This document shows positions 10,590 to 21,200 of a DNA stretch of 64,000 bases, in pieces. Under the pieces are notes generated by a model. It did no database searches. It was not told where the DNA came from and saw nothing but the letters and a program-made list of their open reading frames with translations. Every line of letters starts with the position of its first letter. Within the stretch, counting starts at the first letter, position 1. A program made the translations under genes and the position numbers. The DNA lies in assembly GCA_003255065.1 (NCBI GenBank), contig QAOA01006272.1:124001-188000 (forward strand). The letters are read 5' to 3'. Source of the stretch: Cercis canadensis (Eukaryota > Streptophyta > Magnoliopsida > Fabales > Fabaceae).

Positions 10590-11735
10590 GGTTAACTTGG
10601 GGTGAATGGGTGATTCCTATAAATATTGTACATCTGCAAACTAAATACATAAATAAGATACATTTTAAACTATTTCCACAACTACGGTAATTTTTTTTTT
10701 TTTTTTTAACTTTTTCCCTTGAGTGTCAAATTTTGATATCACATAGAGTATCAAATTTTGCCTGAAACTTCCTTCAAGTGCCGCATTTTGGCAATGTCAA
10801 TTTTTTTTTTTTTAATATGGCTTCAAGTGTCGAATTATGGATAAAAGGAGAGTCAAAATTTTACAATTGCCTCCTTCCAAGTGCCGCATTTTGACATTTT
10901 GACATTTTGTTTTTTTTGTTTTTTTAACATTGCTTGAAGTGCCGAATTATGGCTAAAGGGGGAGTCGAATTTTTCCAAGTTGCTAGCTGCTGTAGGTGTG
11001 GGTGTGGGTGTGAGTGTGATAATGGTGGAAACATGTAAATCAAATAAAAAATAATATAGCAGTGTAAAATAATTTTATATGGAAAATGGATCAAATTCTT
11101 AGCCACATCCACACCTACAGCAGCTAGCAACTTCTCAGCCATTGAGTTGTACGGAGAAGGATAAGCTCCTGAGCTGAGAGGGAGACAGATTTCGGCTCTC
11201 TCCTCTAGCCAAAAGTCGACACTTCAAACCAAGTTAAAAAAAAAAAAATGTCAAAATTCGGCACTTCAAGGGAGGAAATAGCCAAAATTCGACTCTCTCC
11301 TAAAGCCAAGATTCGACACTTCAAGCAATGTTAAAAAAAAAATAATAATAATAAAATAAAATGTCAAAATGCGGCACTTGAAAAGAGGAAATTGTCAAAT
11401 TTCAATTCCCCCTTTAGCCATAATTCGACACTTCAAGCAATGTTTAAAAAAAAAAAAACAAAATGTCAAAATGCGGCACTTGAAAGGAGGCAATTGTAAA
11501 ATTTTGACTCTTCCTTTGCCCATAATTCAACACTTGAAGCCATATTAAAAAAAAAAAAATTTGACATTGTCAAAATGCGGCACTTAATTTTGAACTCTAC
11601 GTGATGTCAAAATTCAACACTCAAAGAGAAAAAAAAAAAAAAAACTACTATAATTATAAAAATAATTTAAAATATATCTTATTTGTGTATTTAAATTACA
11701 TATGTACAATATTTACGGAATCATCCGTTAACTTG
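10590..11735. repeat. Foldback element: long inverted arms built of tandem units
   Basis: Left arm about 10590-11000 and right arm about 11095-11735 are reverse complements. Outer edges: GGTTAACTTG..GATTCC..ATAAATATTGTACAT against the reverse of ACAATATTTACGGAATCATC. Inner edges: AAGTTGCTAGCTGCTGTAGG against its complement at 11105-11132. Inside each arm a unit of about 120 bp repeats (GCCGCATTTTGAC / TGCCGAATTATGG and complements, each followed by a poly-T or poly-A run), about 2.5 units on the left and four on the right. The spacer of about 95 bp holds no gene. A transcript would form a long hairpin. Confidence 0.8.
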
Positions 11736-12196
11736 AGCACAGCTCTTTTCTTTTTCTTTTCTTTTTTGAAAAAGAAATAATTTGACTTGCCTCTCCCTCC
11801 CTCCCCCGCGCCCGCCCCNCAAGAATATGAGTCGGGCTGTTTTTAATACCAAAGGATTGAGACGATCCTCTTATTGAGTGAGTTATTTACTTATTTGATT
11901 GGCTTAGTCTTGTTTATGGTGTTCATGATTCTCTTTTCTTTATCTCGCTTTCCGTGTCTGAGATGCCAAACTCCCATGTCCATGTGATCTGCGCTGGTCC
12001 ACCACCGGGGGGGTTCTAAGGGGGCTTAAGACCTCTGCCGCCCTCCTCCCTCTCTCTCTCTCTCTCTCTCTCTCAGCTTGGCAGAACATCAGCCATGGCA
12101 GGAAAAATTTGGAGTTTCGGCGTTGGAGACTCGTTCCGCGTTTCGGAAGCGTACCTGAAACGGGTACATCCCAACAATGCACGTTTCGGTGCTTTC
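11736..12196. other. Repeat debris with an N join and a (CT)n tract
   Basis: Contains a C-rich run ending at the single N at 11819 (no duplicated flank seen there) and a (TC)n microsatellite at about 12050-12074. No gene recognised. Confidence 0.5.
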
Positions 12197-12313
12197 TAGG
12201 GATTTGGTAGCTTTGCCTTGTACATTATTCCCATCTTGACCACCCTGATCACATTGTTCACACTAAACAAAGCCACTCTGGAACTCAACCTTTCTAATAT
12301 TGTACACATCTGT
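12197..12313 (-). pseudogene. Fragment of a second BIR-like kinase exon
   Basis: On the minus strand, after a CACAG acceptor-like end, the frame reads LERLSSRVALF, then VNNVIRVVKMGIMYKAKLPN. It aligns with the start of exon 2 of the complete BIR-like gene (LERLISKMSF..VDNIIGLGVTGIMYKAKLPN) with a small internal deletion. Nothing of the rest of the kinase follows, so it is a paralogue relic. Confidence 0.7.
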
Positions 12314-14122
12314 GGAAGCAGGCCACAATTATAATGCTCATAGCAAAAACTTTCAATAAACTAGTTTTTCATTCAACCAATTAACCACGTAACAACATGA
12401 ATGGATCCTCTAAAAGACCAATAGCCAGGGACCAATACTTTGAAAAACTGAAAGGTAAAGGTTACCGGAAATAAAAGTTTGCATTAATAAAATCTGAAAA
12501 CTGTAACAGTGTAATCAAAGTAATACCCCTAAACTTAATATTTTGCTTGCCATCAAGCAAAGAGAAAAAGAAAACCTAAATTATACTCAAAAACTGACTA
12601 CAGAGTGAAAAATTAATCTACTAACCATACAGGCTTCAAATATTTCAATTAAGCACAACTTCAAGAAAAATTCAAGATATCATGAGTGTGTATAATGTCA
12701 ACCCAAGAGTCAATTTTATCTTACCAAAATTTCTTGTGTGTGTACAAATATAGCCCTTTCTTACTCTACTCTCTACATTAAAATCAGTTTATGCAAACAA
12801 GCTCAATTAAAATAATCTCTAATTGATAAATTTAGAATCCCATATGCCTGCTTTTATATCAATCTCCACTAATGTAGGCAAATCACAATAAAAATGATCA
12901 GAAGGACTTTTAATATACTTGCAATGTGTGGCTGGGGTAAATGTAGGATAATAAACAACAATGTTGCTTAGTTCACCCATTACATAATTTCAGTTTAGAG
13001 CAAATATCAAGTATTTCTAACACCGTCAAATTTGTTTTCTTCTTTACTTTGCCATCCACCAATAATTTTTTTCTATTTTGGGTTACTACATTCCATACTT
13101 CATGCTTTTAAGACATTTTTTTTTTCTTTTCAATGTTTGCACAATTGTCTTTTTCTTTTCATTGCAAATATTTTCTTTTCAGTAGGGATGTAGCACTTTA
13201 ATTTGCATTTCTTTGGTTGACATTTTTCTTTCCTTTACTCAACCCTAGCTCCCTAACATTCCTAGCTCTAGATGCTCTTAAAATTGAATATGTGCTTTAG
13301 ATGAAAGGTTCAAGTTAAAAGATCATACAAAAGGCTATGATTAGTGTAGGTGACAAAGAAACAGACTAATTTAAGCTCAATAAAGTATGCTAGGGATAAA
13401 ATCTCATACATTTAGTTCCATTTGGTTCATCTAACATTTATATTGATTTGTGATTTATTTTTGAGTTAAATATCTTTTTCGTCCCTGAATTATTTCTCAA
13501 ATGTTACTTTAGTCATTGATTTTTTTCTAATTTTGTAGGAGAACAACAATATTACTAGCGATAAACAACTTACAGGCAAACAAATATTACAAATGAAATT
13601 AAGGAGGTGCAATTTGTACATCTGTTTCTCCCTAGCTCACAATTATTTGCCCTGCTTGTGCATTGGACATTGAAGAATTTGAAGAATCTAGAGAAAATTA
13701 AAACAGAAAGAAAGGAAAAGATAAATTGAAGATGACAACTGGAGAACTCACAAGAGAATGACTAAGAAATTACTAATTAGTATACCAGGTGTCAGAATGA
13801 ATCATCCATGATCAAGACAACACTATCTAANATCATTGATTTTTTTCTAATTTTGTAGGAGAACAACAATATTACTAGCGATAAACAACTTACAGGCAAA
13901 CAAATATTACAAATGAAATTATTTGCCCTAGCTCACAATTATTTGCCCTACTTGTGCATTGGACATTGAAGAATTTGAAGAATCTAGAGAAAATTAAAAC
14001 AGAAAGAAAGGAAAAGATAAATTGAAGATGACAACTGGAGGACTCACAAGAGAGCGACTAAGAAATTACTAATTAGTATACCAGGTGTCAGAATGAATCA
14101 TCCATGATCAAGACAACACTAT
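12314..14122. other. Intergenic; unmerged contig overlap at 13831
   Basis: No gene recognised. The block beginning ATTGATTTTTTTCTAATTTT near 13516 returns right after the single N at 13831 and stays parallel to about 14122, with small indels (a stretch near 13602-13655 is missing in the second copy). This reads as two haplotypes joined end to end. Confidence 0.6.
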
Positions 14123-15122
14123 CTAAATGTCAGCTGTATCACAGAGCAAGTGTTCATCCTCACGTGAGATAATGTCAAGTATAGCCCACTCTGTCTCCCT
14201 TCTCATTCCCTCTAACTTCATTGCCACTTCCTTCATATTAGGCCTATCATTTTGATACGAGGAGTATTAGATAATTATCTAAGCTCTCTTTTTATCTTTA
14301 TATTAATAGTTAATTATCTTATTTGTTCTTCTAAGATTTAGTTAGGATTAGTCTATCTTTAGGAGTAATTATCCTATCTTATAAGTGAAAGTTATCTAAT
14401 AAGATTTACATGTTTATGTGATAAGTACTATAACTTTAGGATTGTGTCCATTTAAATCCTTAAAACCATTAGTTGTAGTCAAGCATAATAATAATAAAAC
14501 AGTTCTTTATATTCTTAAGTCCGAAGCTGTACACTCTTTTTGATCAATTGGCTCGTAACCATGCATGTATTTAGGTCTAAGTACCCTAGAGTCCCTTGTA
14601 CTATTGTTTCTAATTGAGCTTGATCAATAAGAACCAACCTTGAAGCCCCAAAATCTTATATCTTAGGTGTGAAATTCTCATCTAGCAGAATATTCGTGGT
14701 CTTCATATCTCTATGGATAATTGGTGTGGAAGCAGCAGAGTGCAAATATGACAGTGCTCCAGCTATTTCTACTGCTATCCTTAAACGGGTTTCCCAAGAT
14801 ATGTTGGCTGTCTTTCTTTGGTCATGTATATAATCAAAGTGGGTGCCATTGTTGATGAACTCGTAAACCAATAAAGGAACTTCAGTATCTCCAAACAACA
14901 TCCTAAGAGTTTGACCACATTTCTAGGGTTGACTTGGAATAATACAACCACGTTATTGATAAATTGCTCATTTTGGCTTTGATATACTATTTTGGACCTC
15001 TTCATGGCAACAACTCTGTTATCTTCTAAAAATCCTTTATAAACAATACCAAAACCTCCCTTCCCAATAACTAGGTTATCATCATAGTTGTTGGTGGCTT
15101 TCCTTAGCTCCTCTTCGGTGAA
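14123..15122 (-). pseudogene. WAK-like kinase-domain pseudogene, interrupted
   Basis: From 15122 leftward: [20 protein letters not shown], the G loop [28 protein letters not shown], then after a frame break [14 protein letters not shown], the catalytic loop [15 protein letters not shown], an in-frame stop just before DFGASRL, and GTLGYLD. The sequence is then interrupted by about 270 foreign bases (about 14256-14530, LTR-like), after which the C-terminus resumes: NDRPNMKEVAMKLEGMR and a normal stop at 14123. About 80 residues between GTLGYLD and NDRP are missing. The ectodomain is absent. It is a clear relic of a wall-associated kinase-like gene, related to the scrap at 2.6 kb and perhaps to the ectodomain at 0.4-1.3 kb. 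Confidence 0.85.
14256..14532. mobile_element. Probable Copia-type LTR fragment inside the WAK pseudogene
   Basis: A GAGGAG purine tract is followed by TATTAGATAATTATCTAAGC, the pattern seen where Copia polyprotein ends meet a 3' LTR. AATAAAACAGTTC lies near the other edge. There is no coding part. It is an old solo-LTR-like remnant and the family assignment is tentative. Confidence 0.4.
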
Positions 15123-16009
15123 AATAAATTATATTAATCAATTAATTAATATAATTTAATCCATATTAGTCAATTTAAACAAAGATCTACCATACACACA
15201 CACTACTATTATTGTGTATTAGTAATTTAGTATGCAATCTGGTACCACTAGTCATATATGGTGAAACAAACTCTTAATTAAAATACCATTATGATTATCT
15301 TAAAAAATTGAATCATTTTAGTCTAAGTCAAGCATTTAAATGGTTAACAAAATTTGATTTTAGTGAACCCAAAATTTTGAGTCAACTTTTTAAACTATGT
15401 ACTTATTTTTGTTAACTTTAAATTGTGTAATTTTGACTGAGCTAAATTTGCATTATTAGATGCATATATATATCGAAGTCATATATAAAAGTGTTTGGTT
15501 CAACTGGTAGTAAGTTGTACTCTAGGAGCGCATATTTGACTGTGATCAAGGATTTGAGATCTAGTAAAAACATTATTGAAAAAGAAAAAACCGTAATTAA
15601 TATAACCATCGAATGATATCAAACCCATGCCCATTTGGGTAAATTGAGAATAAAGTTGAATAAAGTTTGACTATTCAAGTTTGACTTTTTTTTTATATGC
15701 CCTAGATTATATAATAAAGAAAATAATGTATAGTTTTGACACACACTAAACTATTTAGTTTTACATTAGCTTTGCATTAAGTTCAAAAATATGGTTCAAA
15801 TTTTAAGGATTAATATAGCTCTCCCCAATTTTAATATAATATTTGGAACTTATTTAAGAGTACTATTTGGCTAAAAAAAAATTGACCCAATTGATAGTTT
15901 CAAGTTACGCGGATTAAAAAGTCTTTGATTCAATAATTATGATACACTATCTTTAAAGTTAGACCAACCTATTCCAATAAATAAATAAAAAGTTGATATA
16001 ACCTATTAA
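15123..16009. other. Intergenic, nothing recognised
   Basis: AT-rich, no gene or element ends recognised. Confidence 0.4.
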
Positions 16010-18209
16010 ATATTTATTAGAGCTAGTAAAATGGGTTGAGCCTGGAGTGGGTTAGGTTCTCAAATCATATACCCGCTTAGAACCGTGGCCTGATTGGCCC
16101 GATTTGGTCTTTTTTCAATTGCCATTTGCGTAGCATCTTATTCATTTTGCAATCCCTAACAGCTTAACTCCACTTCTCCTTCTCCCCCTCTCCGCCTCTC
16201 CTCACTAACGCAGTTAGCACCGGCGCCTCTCCTTCTCCTGCTGTAGGTGTGGAATTCTTTCTTTTTTGACTTATGATCTGTGGGAAACATCCATTGAAGT
16301 TTGGTCCTTCTTCTGCGAAACTCAATTCTTTCTTTCTTTTCATGTTTTCAAAACGATTTTAGTTATATAATGCTTGTTCCATTGAAGTTTTTTCCAGCTG
16401 CTTGTAACAGTAGATGACCATCGCAGAAGCATTCTTATAATGCTTGATAGGTATTTGTGGTTATGTCTAAGAGAGAATGATGATCTATTTGAAGGATATT
16501 CCCTCCACTTTGTTTTCCCATGTTAGATATACTACCCCCCACCTCTCAGATGGTTATAAAATTAATTAAAAGCATTTTTGACTAAGCAGAACAAAGAGGA
16601 ATTAGTGCTATATCTAGTAAGAAATGTCAAATTCATGGACCACTGGGGATTTTTACAGAGGAGATTCACTAAATCTCTTTAAGGGTTTGGTTCTTTTGAC
16701 TTGTTCTAGCCACCTAGCTAGTGTGTTGATGTGAATGAATATCCATATAATATTATTATCTCTTTAAGGAACCCACACACCATGTTCAAGCAATTAATGA
16801 AAGATCTTGCCTTTGCACCATTGTCTAATGGAGACAATGCCAGCAACGTGGATTCACCTATAGAGAGCTAAAGGCATGGACCCTCCAATTATTCCTATGC
16901 TTTCTCTGGTAGATTATGGTTTTTTGCTTTTAATTTTCGGTCTCTTCATAAGCATTCTTATAATACTTGATAGGTGTTTGTGGTTATGTCTCTTCATAAG
17001 CCCTCTCCTTGATCTTTTGGATTTTCAACTAGAATGATCTGCTTCTTGGGATTCCTATTTGTGCAGATTGAAACAGTTTCTTACTCTATATTTTCACTTC
17101 TGCAAATTTGAAGACTTTCTCCTCATCAGTCATTTTTTGGCCATGCTACTCATCAATCTCCACTAAATAAAAGAGCATATATTTTCTCTGCCAGTGTTTG
17201 CTGCTTGATTATAAAACCAGTGGCTAACCAAGGCGCAATCACTTTATTATTTACTTGGTTGTAGATGGTTTTGATATTCTGGTTTAGGCTGTAATTATAA
17301 GGATAGATTTCTCTTGAAGGCACTGTTTCTTTCACATGCTGATCTCTTCTTTAATGTATTGTTGGCTGCTGAGAATCTGTTTGAAATGAGTACAGAGAAT
17401 TCTTGACCTTTATGTATGAGTTTGATTGGTAAGATGAATATGTACTGTTGGATTGTGATTCTAATGGAAGAACTAAAAAGATCAAGAACTAGAAAAATTT
17501 ATAATTTGAAATAGAACGAAATTTGATAACTTAGTATATTTTTGTTTAATCCTTTATGAGCTATGGCCATGGATTAACAAATCTGTATCAAATTGTATTT
17601 TTTTTTTTTTTCTTGCAAGTAAGCATTAAATTAGGGCATTCCTTAGAAAGATACCATTAACTGAATTGATATTGTGCAGCATAGTTGAGACTTGAGAGTG
17701 TACCTTGGATATCAGGTGTTATGGGAACTGGAAAGTACTGAAAGGCCTATCTGGTGTTAAAGAAAGTACTGTCAGGTTGAACTGCTTATGTTGCTACTCA
17801 ATAACTTTGTAATTGTGTCCTGGTGTTTTACCATGATTTTGGGACATGAGTAATTTATTAGATTTGTTTTAGTTAAGACTCAAGTGACTAAATTGGTGTG
17901 CTAAATACTTTTTAATTAGTATGTGGTTGATGATACTTTAGTACTTTATTATTATTTGTCTATTTGAGTTTGTATTTTGATTAAGTATGTCAATATTTGA
18001 TGCTTCATAATCAATATATTCTCATATTCCCTAAAAAATAAACATGACAAAAAAATGTTAAAAAAAGGATGCTGGCCCATTTTGGCCCGCAGCCCGAAGT
18101 AGGCCGGGCTGGGCTGGGATTTTGCTGGCCCGAATAGAACTGGGCCACTTTGGCTTGGCCCGCAGCCCGATAGGGCTGGGCTGGCCCATTACCCACCTCT
18201 AGTATTCAC
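16010..18209. mobile_element. hAT-like element, 2.2 kb, non-autonomous
   Basis: The left end TAGAGCTAGTAAAATGGGTT (16018) and the inverse of the right end TAGAGGTGGGTAATGGGCC (18201) form an imperfect terminal inverted repeat of the TAGxGxTGGGxAATGGG type, with the GGCCCGCAGCCCGA subterminal repeats (18080-18180) usual in plant hAT elements. Flanking 8-mers are ATATTTAT and GTATTCAC, which differ only by three transitions, consistent with an aged 8-bp target duplication. No transposase is visible. Segments inside (CTCCTTCTCCTGCTGTAGGT near 16228 and TTTTTAATTAGTATGTGG near 17910) also occur in the large composite element at 44-47 kb, so the two families share material. It lies 27 bp upstream of where HDH copy 1 homology starts. 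Confidence 0.6.
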
Positions 18210-18236
18210 CTTCAAAATTTTTATGTATATCACATA

Positions 18237-21200
18237 AACGGCAGCAGCTGGTAACGAGTCTATCTTAGCCCCTCCAGTCTAATATTATATTATTACTCAT
18301 TGCCTCTATCCCGTTTCTCTCTCTGTCTTTTCTATATTTCTTTGTTTCTTTACTTGAATCAGTAACTTATTCTTCTTGGTCGGTCTATTGCTTAGGCTAG
18401 GTGGGTGTTTTCAAGTTGAAGCATTACAAGCTAAAGTCTAATCAAGTTCAACTTTGAGATAATTTGAAATAAACTTGATTGTTAATTTTTGCATATGAAA
18501 TTAGCTTGAGATGTTGGTACCATTGGCTGATTGTATGCCTTGTTGAATGTTGACATTGTCAAAAATGTTTGTAATTGTTAGTTGTTCCATTCTTGAATTT
18601 TTTCTTATTTTTCAAATTGGTGTGATTGAAGGTGACGATGGACTGTCAGCTTACATGTTTTAACCGCCGCAATTGTTTGATCAGGCCATCTTGTACTGGG
18701 AATTTTCACGTTTCTGGCATCCCCATAACCAGATTGCTTCAACTTCATCGCTTCACAGCTGGTACATCAATTTACAGTTTTGCATATTTCCCTATGGAAG
18801 TACAAGAATGTTGATCTGAGCGTGTGTTGTGTCTGGTTGTGGGAAGAATCCAATTCAAATCACTAACTTAAAACTTGAATTGTGATTAAATTCAACCCTT
18901 TTGTAATCTCAATTTGTGGCATATAGGCTACAGACAGATACAAACACACAGAAATTTGACATAATATACTTATAGCCTTTGTGCTGTTGTATAGTGTAGA
19001 TTTTTTTGTTGAAAATGTGGTGCTTAAACCAACTATTGTGAGATGAAGATACATATTCCTATGCCCTGTTTCTCCCAAAATTTTGTCATTCATGCCATTC
19101 TTCTGCATATGTTGCTACAGTGTTAACCAAGAATCGGATACGCTGCTCAATGAAGTCATATAGATTGTCAGAACTTACTCAGGCTGGGGTTGAGAGCCTA
19201 AAGGCTCGCCCTCGAATAGATTTCTCTTCCATTTTCAGTGTGGTAAGTATTAGTTAATGTTTTTCTCATAAGCTTATTTTCTGAAGGTTGTATGTGATTA
19301 ACTGTAAAAGGCCATACTCTGCAGGTAAACCCCATTGTCGATGACGTTCATAAAAGAGGCGATGCTGCAGTTAAAGAGTTGGTGCTTCTTAATTCTTTGT
19401 TCCTTTTAAAATTTCTACATATTTGGGTCAAATTACTTTTGGATCTATGTGTGTGTCTCCAAATACTCTCTAGCTATGCATTAGAACTTCAATATTATAT
19501 GCGCTTTTGTTTTGTAGATATACTTCAAGATTTGACAAAGCCGAACTGGACAAGATAGTTGAAAGTGTCTCAGAACTTCCAGATCCAGTGGTATATCTAT
19601 TTGAATATACACAGATTATTAGATATTTATGTATGCATTTGGTTGAAAGTATCCCTTCATTATGATCTCCATTCTTTTCTGAGTGAATACTACTCCGTTT
19701 TGACACTATTATATTCTTATTTTTGCCTTCTCTTCAGCTTGATCCAGCTATTAAAGAAGCTTTTGATGTTGCCTACAGCAATATATATGCATTTCATGCT
19801 GCTCAGAAGTCAGCTGAGAGTAGTGTCGAGAACATGAAAGTATGTCAAACTTTTTCTTGGTTCTTAGCTAGGTTTGGCGGACAAACTTGGGACTTAAGGT
19901 GTCCCGCATGGGCTAAAATGACACTTGTATGACAAATCTTAGACATATTCAAATGCATAGTAAAATCCTGAATTTTTTTATGGCGAAGTGTAGTAGAGAT
20001 ATGCTAATGGTGTAAATTTTATTTTTAAGAAGTAGGTGCATGCAGTAGTATCCAGGAAAAGTTAGATAGTGCTAGAAAGATAAAAACGTATAGAGAATGT
20101 TTTGTATTTGTGGTCATATGCATTCCTCAACTGCTTTGTTCTAATATGTTGGAGTCCACCTTTTCCTATATGCATGACATCTCATTTCATTATCATATTT
20201 TTCTGTTTGTTTCTTTGTAGGCTATAGTGTTACTCTATATCCCATTCATGTGAGTCATTTGAGTTAATTTGAGTTTTTCAAAAACGCCAGGGAGTCAAAT
20301 GTAAGCGAGTTGCAAGAAGCATTAATTCTGTGGGTCTCTATGTTCCAGGGGGAACTGCAGTGCTACCTTCGACAGCTTTGATGCTTTCAGTTGTAAGTTC
20401 AGAAAATGTTTCATCAGCTGCTGTGATTGTTTTCCATCCTACAATTTTTATTGTGATTTACTGATATCCATATTTTCTTATTTAGCTGACATCTAATTAT
20501 TTTCCATATCAGCCTGCACAGATTGCTGGATGTAAAACTACTGTTCTTGCAACTCCTCCAGCTAAGGATGGTGATATATGCAAGGTAATTGTCTAAAGTT
20601 CATGAAAAATATAATTATAAAGTTATCCTTGTTCTCACCAATGTTTTCCTGTAGGAAGTTCTGTATTGTGCAAAGAAGGCTGGTGTGACTCACATTCTCA
20701 AAGCTGGAGGAGCTCAGGTTTGAAGCATAATCAAATGAATCATGTCCACTTTTGTTACATGTGATTGTTGTTCTTATTTTTAGTTATATGTTTATGTATT
20801 TTTATAAATCAGAAATTATGAGTGATATGATTTTTTTCTCCATTGCAGGCCATATCTGCTATGGCTTGGGGAACAGAATCTTGTCCCAAGGTGGCTAGCT
20901 TCCCAATAACTCATCTCTCCTGTTGGCTTATCCATCACATTAAGCTTTATCCCTCTCTTAGTGAGAGTTTATATCAGTATTTGCTCATGTTAAAGTTTTG
21001 AAGGAGATATTTAATTAATTAAGAAATCTGTTGACGGAATTGTAACCAAAACATAACCTTTTTTCTTTTATCACAAAAAATCTCAGTATTTCTCAGTTTT
21101 ACGCCATTTTCCATTACTTTTGCAGGTTGAGAAGATTTTGGGCCCTGGAAATCAGTATGTCACTGCTGCAAAAATGATACTGCAGGTAATCATGTTTATA

